NCBI GenBank assembly: GCA_023129805.1
Contig: JAGMBK010000052.1
Span: 1-11,480 of the forward strand
DNA: 11,480 bases
Source of the DNA: Candidatus Zixiibacteriota bacterium
GTDB taxonomy: Bacteria > Zixibacteria > MSB-5A5 > SM1-73
Reading direction: 5' to 3'
Part shown: piece by piece, positions 1 through 4,898 of the stretch
Layout of the letters: the number at the start of each line of letters is the position of its first letter
How positions within the stretch are numbered: the first letter of the stretch is position 1
Notes under the pieces: model-generated
The model's input: only the letters and a program-made list of their open reading frames with translations
Told to the model about the DNA's origin: nothing
Database searches by the model: none
Position numbers and translations under genes: made by a program

Positions 1-735
1 GTCGAACCTGATTCGTACAGAGCTGATAACGATGCCATAGGTAAACTGGTGAGTGCGGCCAGCCATCTGGAGGTGGGAGAGGTGATTTCCTCCAACAAGC
101 AAAAGCAATTGCTTTTTCAGGTGGATACCCTGATGGGCACCAGATTGGGCTTCTTTGCCGGAGGAAATCAACTGGCATCTGTGGTAGTAGGAAAGATGTC
201 CAGCGATCGTCTGCACGTATATTTGCGCAAGACAGACTCCGATGACGTATATCTGACTAAGGGGTATTTTATCCACATAGCCGACCGGAAGTTAGAAGAT
301 TGGAGGGATCGAGGTATTTTCACCTTTGATCCAAAGCAGATCAAGGAGATAGAATTAAGCCAGGACAAAGAAAAATTTAAACTGACTAAAGAGGACACTT
401 TGTGGCAGTTAAGCTTATATCCTTATCAGAAAAGCTCTCAGGCAGATGGCCAGGCAGTGGAGAATTATGTCAAAACACTGGCGAACATGACCACGGATGG
501 GTTTGCCAGAAAACCGGAAATCGAGGAGATAGATTTCGAAAAGCCGCAACTTGAGCTCAAGCTTACCTTTCTGGATGGTCATGAGGAGAAACTCTTTGCC
601 GCTCTCAAGCACAAAGAAGACAACCGCTATTTTGTGAAGACCAATCAGGACAAAAGCGTCTTTGTTCTGTATGAACATAACTTCAAGAGATTAGTCAAAA
701 AGTTTGAGGATTTCCAACCCAAAGCGGAAACCTGA
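1..735 (+). CDS. DUF4340 domain protein, 3' part (5' end outside window)
   Basis: The frame is open from base 1 to the TGA at 733-735 (244 codons), so the gene starts upstream of the window; the GTG at 49 is an internal codon, not a convincing start. The visible part has two alpha/beta halves. Each holds a DUF4340-like strand pattern: a segment ending in DDVYLTKGY, then LWQLSLYPYQKSSQADGQ followed by a helix. The motif 'W-x-L ... P ... AD ... V ... L' is typical of DUF4340. In other bacteria these proteins are often encoded next to GldG/ABC-2-type transporter genes and are thought to sit outside the membrane behind one N-terminal anchor. That anchor would lie upstream of this window. The molecular function is unknown. 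The family call is from pattern recognition and fairly sure; the transporter link is inference from the family, because the neighbour is not visible. Confidence 0.75.
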   Translation, partial: VEPDSYRADNDAIGKLVSAASHLEVGEVISSNKQKQLLFQVDTLMGTRLGFFAGGNQLASVVVGKMSSDRLHVYLRKTDSDDVYLTKGYFIHIADRKLEDWRDRGIFTFDPKQIKEIELSQDKEKFKLTKEDTLWQLSLYPYQKSSQADGQAVENYVKTLANMTTDGFARKPEIEEIDFEKPQLELKLTFLDGHEEKLFAALKHKEDNRYFVKTNQDKSVFVLYEHNFKRLVKKFEDFQPKAET

Positions 736-750
736 GGGTTTCTTTCTATT
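727..750 (+). terminator. Weak intrinsic terminator overlapping the DUF4340 stop codon
   Basis: GAAACC (727-732) pairs with GGTTTC (737-742) across the loop TGAG, which includes the stop codon. A T-rich stretch, TTTCTATT, follows. The stem is only 6 bp and not GC-rich, so termination is plausible but not certain. Confidence 0.45.
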
Positions 751-826
751 CTGTCAAACATACCTCACATATCCTTAGAATTATCCCCTCTCTTTAACCT
801 GTTCCCCTTCTAAGAAAAAAATGTAG

Positions 827-996
827 GGGCGGAGCTGAAGGGACTGTTGAAAAAGCCAAACCGGAGTGCCCGTATGGGCGGTTTTCTTCAAAGTTTAAGT
901 AGTTGTGATATAAGAACATTTGGATTTCAAAAAAACCGCGAAAGCAAGCTTTCGCACTCCAAAACCACTTTTTCAACACGCCCTGAAGCTTCGCCC
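827..996. repeat. MITE-like nested inverted repeat, no coding capacity
   Basis: Perfect 11-bp terminal inverted repeats TGTTGAAAAAG (845-855) and CTTTTTCAACA (968-978) bound a 134-bp element. Inside, GGAGTGC (863-869) pairs with GCACTCC (954-960). Each arm carries a side hairpin: GCCC-GTAT-GGGC at 868-879 and GCGAAAGC-AA-GCTTTCGC at 938-955. GCGGTTTT near 878-885 pairs with AAAACCGC near 932-939. Outside the 11-bp ends, a further imperfect inverted repeat (13 of 18 positions; 827-844 with 979-996) continues the fold. This may be a second palindrome into which the element inserted. There is no ORF of note. It resembles a non-autonomous transposable element; no flanking target duplication is obvious. 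A related fragment lies at 9433-9466. Confidence 0.6.
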
Positions 997-1037
997 GCAT
1001 ATTAGGGTGAACCATAAAGTAACCCCTCTACGCGCAT

Positions 1038-1150
1038 GATGAATCGAGCAACGACAAAAACTAAAAATGTAGTTGCCTGATTCATCAGGCAAAAAATGAG
1101 AATATCGGATCAGGGATTGGAATTAGGGTAAGCTCGATGAATCGAGCAAC
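1038..1150. repeat. Cluster of small palindromic repeats (GATGAATC..GCAAC family)
   Basis: The motif GATGAATCGAGCAAC occurs at 1038-1052 and 1136-1150. A related inverted copy, GTAGTTGCCTGATTCATC, occurs at 1069-1086. Two form hairpins with the same tetraloop: TGCCTGA-TTCA-TCAGGCA at 1074-1091 and GCTCGA-TGAA-TCGAGC at 1132-1147. They lie just downstream of the pyrF stop. On the minus strand the second hairpin is followed by TT only, so it would be a weak pyrF terminator at best. Confidence 0.6.
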
Positions 1151-1166
1151 TACGAGTAATTATTCT

Positions 1167-1979
1167 TCACTTCTTGCGATAGAGATTAATCGAATCTCTA
1201 AGTCGTATTGTTTCGTTCCTTGCCGCTTGAGCAAAATCTTTTTCAGAGGAAGCGTAAAGAATGGCGCGGGAGGAGTTTACTATTGCCAGTTCTCCATCCT
1301 TATTTGTGCCAAATTTTACAGTCGATTCTATATCCCCTGCCTGCGCTCCAACACCCGGAATAAGAATTGGTAATGAGGGAGCGATCTCTCTGATTCTTTT
1401 CAACTGTTCTGGATAGGTTGCTCCCACCACCAGACCGCAATTGTTTCTCTCATTCCAGCTTAAGACTTTTTCAGCCACAATTTCATATAATGGTCTTCCA
1501 TCTATTATGGAGAGCTGGAAATCCTTAGCACCTTCATTGGAGGTTAAGCAAAGGACAAAGGCACATTTGCTTTCATATTCCAAGAATGGTATAATAGTAT
1601 CTTTCCCCATATAAGGATTGACCGTCACCGCATCTGCTTTCAGTCCTTCAAAAAATGCTTTGGCATACATCCTTGCAGTATTTCCGATATCACCTCTTTT
1701 AGCATCTATGATTATCGGTATCTCCTCCGGGATATGTTCACAGGTCTTTTTCAAAGCATCCCAGCCTTTTGATCCAAAAGCTTCATAAAAAGCCATATTG
1801 GGTTTGTAGGCACATACAAGATCGGAGGTGAAATCTATGATCTTTTGGTTGAAGGTAAATGTTGGGTCATTTTCTCCAAGAAGGTATTCGGGGATCTTCG
1901 CCGGGTCTGTATCCAGACCCACGCAGACTAAGGATTGATTCTTTCGAGAGATATTTAGAAGCTTTTCAACAAATCCCAT
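1167..1979 (-). CDS. pyrF: Orotidine 5'-phosphate decarboxylase, type 2 subfamily
   Basis: Catalyses the last step of UMP synthesis, decarboxylating OMP in the cytoplasm. The 270-residue product has CVGLDTDP at 19-26 and KPN at 59-61. The catalytic signature DAKRGDIGNT starts at 92, with Lys94 as the catalytic lysine. IPGVGAQ (207-213) and SSRAILYA (236-243) bind phosphate. Length and motifs match the type 2 family. The frame stays open upstream to 2141, but I chose the ATG at 1979. The family starts at MGF, a GGAG lies 11 bases upstream, and a near-consensus promoter at 2041-2069 sits inside the longer frame, so its transcript starts near 2034. The extra 54 residues look unlike the family. 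No other pyr gene is adjacent, so it appears to be transcribed alone. Confidence 0.93.
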   Translation of the reverse strand: MGFVEKLLNISRKNQSLVCVGLDTDPAKIPEYLLGENDPTFTFNQKIIDFTSDLVCAYKPNMAFYEAFGSKGWDALKKTCEHIPEEIPIIIDAKRGDIGNTARMYAKAFFEGLKADAVTVNPYMGKDTIIPFLEYESKCAFVLCLTSNEGAKDFQLSIIDGRPLYEIVAEKVLSWNERNNCGLVVGATYPEQLKRIREIAPSLPILIPGVGAQAGDIESTVKFGTNKDGELAIVNSSRAILYASSEKDFAQAARNETIRLRDSINLYRKK

Positions 1980-2040
1980 GTTTCCAAGAACTCCATTTTT
2001 TGAGGACAACGCCACATCTGGCCATTCATCTTCATTTCCC

Positions 2041-2069
2041 AATATATTCTTCCGAAAAGGAGATGTCAA
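2041..2069 (-). promoter_or_regulatory. Sigma-70 promoter of pyrF
   Basis: On the minus strand, TTGACA (2069-2064) is followed by a 17-bp spacer and TATATT (2046-2041). That is a perfect -35 and a 5/6 -10 at ideal spacing. The predicted start near 2034 leaves a leader of about 55 nt before the ATG at 1979. Confidence 0.75.
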
Positions 2070-2390
2070 AGTTTTTTCTGCGGCTGGTATAAATATTAAC
2101 GACAGATCATCCACAAAGATCACAGAAATATCTCTTGACAAAACAAAAAGAGAGGATTAGAATTATTCCGACCCAATTTCAGGCAACTGGGATATGGAGG
2201 AATAGTGGATGCATATCTGAGTTGGACAAAGTTTTTCAAGCATTCTGTGATAGAATTCAATTTTACCTTTATGAATCATCCTAATAAGGGTTTTCAGTAT
2301 TTGCAAAGGGAGAAGAACTCAAGGAAGATTTTTCCGAGAACGAAGGAAGGAAAGCCTATAACTGAGGAATTCACTTTGGCCATGGCAAAA
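2070..2390. other. Divergent intergenic region between pyrF and rubredoxin; one doubtful ORF
   Basis: I see no RNA gene or clear protein gene here. The frame 2205-2399 (+) begins with GTG, has GGAGG four bases upstream, and would encode 64 residues. Its sequence matches no family I know, and its last codons coincide with the -35 box of the rubredoxin promoter. It may be spurious or the tail of a decayed gene. Confidence 0.4.
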
Positions 2391-2419
2391 TTGAGATGAT
2401 GATAAGCTGAATCTATTTT
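2391..2419 (+). promoter_or_regulatory. Probable sigma-70 promoter of the rubredoxin gene
   Basis: TTGAGA (2391-2396, 5/6), a 17-bp spacer and TATTTT (2414-2419, 4/6). Transcription would start near 2426, about 34 nt before the rubredoxin ATG. Confidence 0.55.
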
Positions 2420-2459
2420 GCGACACAAGCATATGGGATCAATTGAAAGGAGGTAATTG

Positions 2460-2624
2460 ATGGACAAATGGGAATGTTTGGTTTGTGGCTACGTTTACGA
2501 CCCTGAGCTGGGGGATCCAGATAATGACATCGAGCCGGACACCCCCTTCGAAGAGCTTCCCGACGATTGGATGTGTCCCGACTGCGGGGCGGATACGGAC
2601 GAGTTTGAAAAATTGGAAGAATAA
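2460..2624 (+). CDS. Rubredoxin (54 residues)
   Basis: Small cytoplasmic iron-sulfur electron carrier with a single Fe(Cys)4 site. The ATG at 2460 follows a full Shine-Dalgarno AAAGGAGGT (2446-2454) by 5 bases, and the frame ends at TAA 2622-2624. The product begins [20 protein letters not shown]. Ligand pairs CxxCG (Cys6, Cys9) and CPDCG (Cys39, Cys42) are in place. So are the conserved aromatic residues (Trp4, Tyr11, Tyr13, Phe30, Trp37) and the acidic surface. The length of 54 is normal for the family. In anaerobes rubredoxin passes electrons to rubrerythrin, superoxide reductase or flavodiiron proteins to reduce peroxide, superoxide or oxygen. A ferritin/rubrerythrin-like protein is encoded at 8580-9095 but is not in the same unit, so a partnership is only a guess. 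The gene appears monocistronic with its own promoter. Confidence 0.96.
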   Translation: MDKWECLVCGYVYDPELGDPDNDIEPDTPFEELPDDWMCPDCGADTDEFEKLEE

Positions 2625-2629
2625 AGTTT

Positions 2630-2666
2630 GTTCACCAAATTGTGCAAGCTCAAATTGTGGGTGAAC
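2630..2666 (+). terminator. Hairpin downstream of rubredoxin (possible terminator)
   Basis: GTTCACC (2630-2636) pairs with GGTGAAC (2660-2666). The 23-nt loop contains AAATTGTG twice. No T-run follows directly; an A8-C-T7 tract lies about 25 nt further on. It sits between convergent genes. Weak evidence. Confidence 0.3.
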
Positions 2667-2744
2667 CTCAGATATGATAAAAAAAACTTTTTTTCTTAAT
2701 GGAGGGAATTAAAGCAGGTATAATAAAGAATATATAAGCCGGAT

Positions 2745-3248
2745 CTATTCCATTCTCTTGATTGCGCGGATTATCTCATATTCAGAGGAAGCGTTCAGGA
2801 GCTCTTCTCGAAAGTAATCAAATTGGAGGATTTCGGCTAAAGCTTTGAAGATTTTTAAATACAACGCATCGTCATAAGGGGGAGCCGCCATAACAAAGAA
2901 GAGATGAACCGACCCGTTGTCAAGAGAATCGAAATCATATCCTTGGCTGGATCGGGCAAAGCCCATGATGAGCTGCTTGGCTTGCATAGTTCTAATGTGA
3001 GGAACCGCTATTCCATGCCCGATTCCCGTGCTTGCCTTTTTCTCCCGATTTAAGAAATCAACCAGAAACTTCCTCTTATTACCCACCCTTCCAGACCTAT
3101 CCAGCAGATCCACCAGCTCAGAAAGAATCGCCTCCTTTCTCATCCAGAGCAGCTTGTCCGGATGAAGCTGAGAGTTGGAGTCGTGTTCGATATGAGTCTC
3201 CATCTCCAACTTGATCAACTCTGGCTTTAGATATCGAGAAATATCCAT
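2745..3248 (-). CDS. PTS EIIA-type (PtsN/fructose-family) phosphocarrier domain protein
   Basis: A single EIIA domain of the mannitol/fructose class, which accepts phosphate from HPr or NPr on a histidine. The 167-residue product starts MDISRYLKPELIKLE, a usual PtsN-like beginning. The active-site motif TGIGHGIAVPH is present, with the phosphorylatable histidine at about residue 84. The strand SVHLFFVMAAPP near 114-123 also fits. The frame could start 19 codons upstream at a GTG (3305), but that extension is unlike the family, so I use the ATG at 3248; no strong Shine-Dalgarno marks either start. An insert of about 19 residues (HIEHDSNSQLHPDKLLWMR) separates the first strand from the first long helix. 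No PTS permease or enzyme I gene is nearby, so a regulatory role of the PtsN kind is more likely than sugar uptake. That role is inference. Confidence 0.88.
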   Translation of the reverse strand: MDISRYLKPELIKLEMETHIEHDSNSQLHPDKLLWMRKEAILSELVDLLDRSGRVGNKRKFLVDFLNREKKASTGIGHGIAVPHIRTMQAKQLIMGFARSSQGYDFDSLDNGSVHLFFVMAAPPYDDALYLKIFKALAEILQFDYFREELLNASSEYEIIRAIKRME

Positions 3249-3580
3249 CTTAACGTCACACCGCTTTCGTTTAGAACTGAACAAAACCAAACAGTTTCCA
3301 AGCACAAAACTCTGATTCTCTTCTAAGTCATAAACTTTCTGTTCAAAAAGTGCTCAATTTTCTTTATCGGCAAAGCTGCAAATTGCTGAACCCACTCCAA
3401 TACCTGATCTTTAAGCAAATCCGAAAAGAAAACGAGAGGAAAGGTTTATCTGTTGGGAAAGATACTTACTCATCGACTGAAGCGAAAGAGTAAAGGAAAC
3501 TCACGCATGGCTACGTGAAAGGCATTGAATAAGAGGAAAACTAAAGATAGAAAGGTTCAACCAAAGCTTAAGCAAAGCAC
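3249..3580. other. Intergenic region upstream of the EIIA gene, nothing recognised
   Basis: No RNA gene, repeat or convincing promoter seen. On the minus strand one frame is open for about 40 codons (3445-3323) and reads like a protein C-terminus, but it has no ATG or GTG start and follows a stop codon. Treat as non-coding. Confidence 0.4.
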
Positions 3581-3844
3581 TTATTGCAAGCAAACTTGGT
3601 CAAAACTAGCTACAAGCTTTTGTTTTTTCTCTCTCCTCCACCCTTTTACCTCGATTTCGCGCTTGCAGGCGGAGGACTTATCTGGGTACTCTTCAAAATA
3701 AATCAACTTCACTGGTAATCTGGTCTTAGTGTATTTTGCCCCTCCTCCGCTATTATGTTCTTTTAATCTATCTTTGAGGTCATTTGTGATTCCGCAATAG
3801 AAGGAATTGTCAACACATCTTAGAATATAAAAATACCACCTCAT
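3581..3844 (-). CDS. Small GIY-YIG nuclease superfamily protein (UPF0213/YhbQ-like)
   Basis: Single-domain 87-residue protein of the GIY-YIG nuclease fold, the usual length for stand-alone bacterial members. The GIY-equivalent strand is YFYILRC (4-10), and the YIG-equivalent is YCGIT (16-20). Arg26 in the helix DLKDRLKEHN and catalytic Glu63 in KREIEVKGW follow in order. These positions match the metal-dependent single-strand cleavage site of the superfamily. The cellular role of these proteins is poorly known; DNA repair or processing is proposed for relatives. The ATG at 3844 agrees with the family start, but no Shine-Dalgarno precedes it (the upstream bases read TCTCTCTTAAAAA), so translation may be weak. 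It lies next to the repeat block that follows tmRNA, but that alone does not make it a mobile-element gene. Confidence 0.88.
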   Translation of the reverse strand: MRWYFYILRCVDNSFYCGITNDLKDRLKEHNSGGGAKYTKTRLPVKLIYFEEYPDKSSACKREIEVKGWRREKKQKLVASFDQVCLQ

Positions 3845-3863
3845 TTTTTAAGAGAGAATAAAA

Positions 3864-4255
3864 GTTTCTAACTAGGGCGGGGGGGAAAGTTTATCCTGAA
3901 CGAATGTGAAGGACTTGTCCTGAGCGCTAGCGAAGGAAAACCCCCGCCCGAAGGCATCCTCCTTCCCCCGAAACTAACCAATCCTTCCTCCCTTCGGTCG
4001 TCAGGATAAGAAATTCTAACTCGCTATGCTCGTAAGAATTTCTAATGGAGGCGGGGGAAAAAGCTTGTCCTGAGCACAGCGAAGGGTTTATCCTGAACGA
4101 ATGTGAAGGACTTGTCCTGAGCGCTAGCGAAGGAAACCCACGCCCGGAAGCTTCCTTCTTCGCCCGAAACTAACTAATCCTTCCTCTCTCCGGTCGTCAG
4201 GATAAGAAATTCTAACTCGCTATGCTCGTAAGAATTTCTAATGGAGGCGGGGGGA
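3864..4255. repeat. Tandem ~197-bp repeats ending in copies of the tmRNA 3' end
   Basis: Two near-identical units start at 3889 and 4086. Each holds two TCCTGA..GAAGGA palindromes, a C-rich stretch, a GGTCGTCAGGATAAG segment and a 9-bp-stem hairpin (AGAAATTCT/AGAATTTCT). Each ends with AATTTCTAATGGAGGCGGGG. The second end (from 4242) is the true 3' terminus of tmRNA. The first (from 4046) is a detached copy, and a degenerate third lies at 3865-3885. After the palindromes, 3939-3956 (AACCCCCGCCCGAAGGCA) matches tmRNA bases 4260-4277 with one change. Units therefore look like pieces of the tmRNA T-arm and acceptor stem with palindromic repeats inserted where the T-loop should be. Confidence 0.7.
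3894..4134. repeat. Short palindromic repeat family TCCTGA(A/G)C-N-GAAGGA
   Basis: Five copies lie in this block: 3894-3913, 3918-3937, 4068-4085, 4091-4110 and 4115-4134. A sixth variant, CCCTGAACGCACGTGAAGGG, is at 4721-4740. The copies share inverted ends (TCCT/AGGA or CCCT/AGGG) around a variable centre. They look like mobile or amplified small palindromes. Confidence 0.65.
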
Positions 4256-4599
4256 ATCGAACCCCCGTCCGAAGGCAAAAGACAAAGACTTTCTACGTGC
4301 GTAGCTGATTTATTCGGACTTCGCAAAAGGAAACACCAACCAGCAGGTTTTTCCTTTCGCTATCCCAGTGAAATCTCGCCTGATCTCCCTGAGCAAAAGA
4401 TCAAGCCAGCTTGCTTGAGTCGACGCCTGTTTCCGGGCCAACAAGCAAGCCCGGAGCAGACGAGCTACCTTTTATTAGGCAGCCAGTGCATATGAATAGT
4501 CTGCACTTAAATTTGTGTCCCAATTGGATTAACGAGGGAACTGGGCACCTCGGCACGCTTATCTTTTCCAACTACCTCCGTCGAAACCAGGTCGCCCCC
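4242..4599 (-). ncRNA. ssrA: Transfer-messenger RNA (tmRNA)
   Basis: tmRNA rescues stalled ribosomes with SmpB and adds a degradation tag to the unfinished protein. The 358-nt gene starts GGGGGCGACCTGGTTTCGAC on the minus strand and ends in the tRNA-like T-arm GGGGG-TTCGATT-CCCCC and acceptor CGCCTCC plus discriminator A (4242). The 7-bp acceptor stem includes the G3-U70 wobble pair that alanyl-tRNA synthetase recognises. CCA is not encoded (next bases TTAG) and must be added by an enzyme. Between the ends lie the tag reading frame and GC-rich stems typical of the pseudoknots. Length, ends and tag all agree, so this is a one-piece tmRNA, not the permuted two-piece form. It is the likely template of the partial copies in the repeat block at 3864-4255. 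Confidence 0.97.
4472..4504 (-). other. tmRNA tag-peptide reading frame (ADYSYALAA)
   Basis: From the resume codon GCA (4504-4502) the frame reads Ala-Asp-Tyr-Ser-Tyr-Ala-Leu-Ala-Ala and ends with two stops, TAA TAA. The YALAA end is the usual protease recognition signal. With the alanine carried by tmRNA itself, the tag is A-ADYSYALAA. The choice of GCA as resume codon is inferred from the usual alanine start and the C-terminal frame. Confidence 0.88.
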
Positions 4600-4608
4600 G
4601 GGATTGTC

Positions 4609-4644
4609 GGTTCATAGTCCATGGTTCACAGTTCATAGTGAACC
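4609..4644. repeat. GTTCATAG-type microrepeat in the tmRNA leader
   Basis: GTTCATAGT occurs twice, and GGTTCAC (minus strand) pairs with GTGAACC over an 8-nt loop. The segment lies between the tmRNA promoter and the mature 5' end, so it should be in the precursor leader removed by RNase P. Confidence 0.5.
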
Positions 4645-4650
4645 CAGAAA

Positions 4651-4679
4651 ATAATACGGCAGAAAAATCAAAAACTCAA
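4651..4679 (-). promoter_or_regulatory. Sigma-70 promoter of ssrA
   Basis: Minus strand TTGAGT (4679-4674, 4/6), 17-bp spacer, TATTAT (4656-4651, 5/6). The start would be near 4644, giving a leader of about 45 nt before the mature 5' end at 4599. Confidence 0.65.
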
Positions 4680-4699
4680 CAAAAAAGTTGAAGGCAAGT

Positions 4700-4846
4700 G
4701 TAGCGTCGCAACTCTGTTCACCCTGAACGCACGTGAAGGGTGTGCGACGTTTCTTTGCCAGATCGGACAGGGGTTTGTACCCCTATCCGCCCAGATGCAC
4801 GCACGGGTGGGGGCGGTCGTCTCCCAGACGGGTCTCCGTGACCGTA
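4700..4846. repeat. Patchwork of structured intergenic repeats
   Basis: Several hairpins are packed together. CGTCGCA/TGCGACG (4704-4710 with 4743-4749) encloses a palindromic repeat copy. AGGGGT-TTGT-ACCCCT, CGTCT-CCC-AGACG and a CCGCCC/GGGCGG pair (with a long loop) follow. No conserved RNA family or protein frame is recognisable; these look like accumulated repeat elements. Confidence 0.45.
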
Positions 4847-4847
4847 G

Positions 4848-4876
4848 AAAAGGGGCGGGGGTGCAACCCCCGCCCC
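4848..4876 (-). terminator. Strong intrinsic terminator of the propeller-transglutaminase gene
   Basis: On the minus strand a perfect 10-bp GC-only stem (4876-4867 with 4861-4852) closes a 5-nt loop and is followed by TTTTCT. It begins 22 nt after the stop codon. Confidence 0.75.
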
Positions 4877-4898
4877 AACAGGAGGGCCTTTCATCCGT

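Noticed and set aside
2205..2399. 64-residue plus-strand frame with a GGAGG upstream of GTG
   Set aside because: No family resemblance, short spacing to the start, and the end overlaps the rubredoxin promoter; described only as part of the intergenic region.
3323..3445. Minus-strand 40-codon open stretch upstream of the EIIA gene that reads like a protein C-terminus
   Set aside because: No ATG or GTG start, preceded by an in-frame stop, and the other frames do not continue it.
3864..4255. Possible CRISPR array, because of regularly spaced repeats
   Set aside because: Only two long near-identical units plus irregular palindromes; there are no uniform repeats with unique spacers and no cas genes.
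4241..4617. Plus-strand frames of 84 and 68 residues across the tmRNA locus
   Set aside because: They are antisense readings of ssrA, whose ends, T-arm and tag frame are unambiguous.
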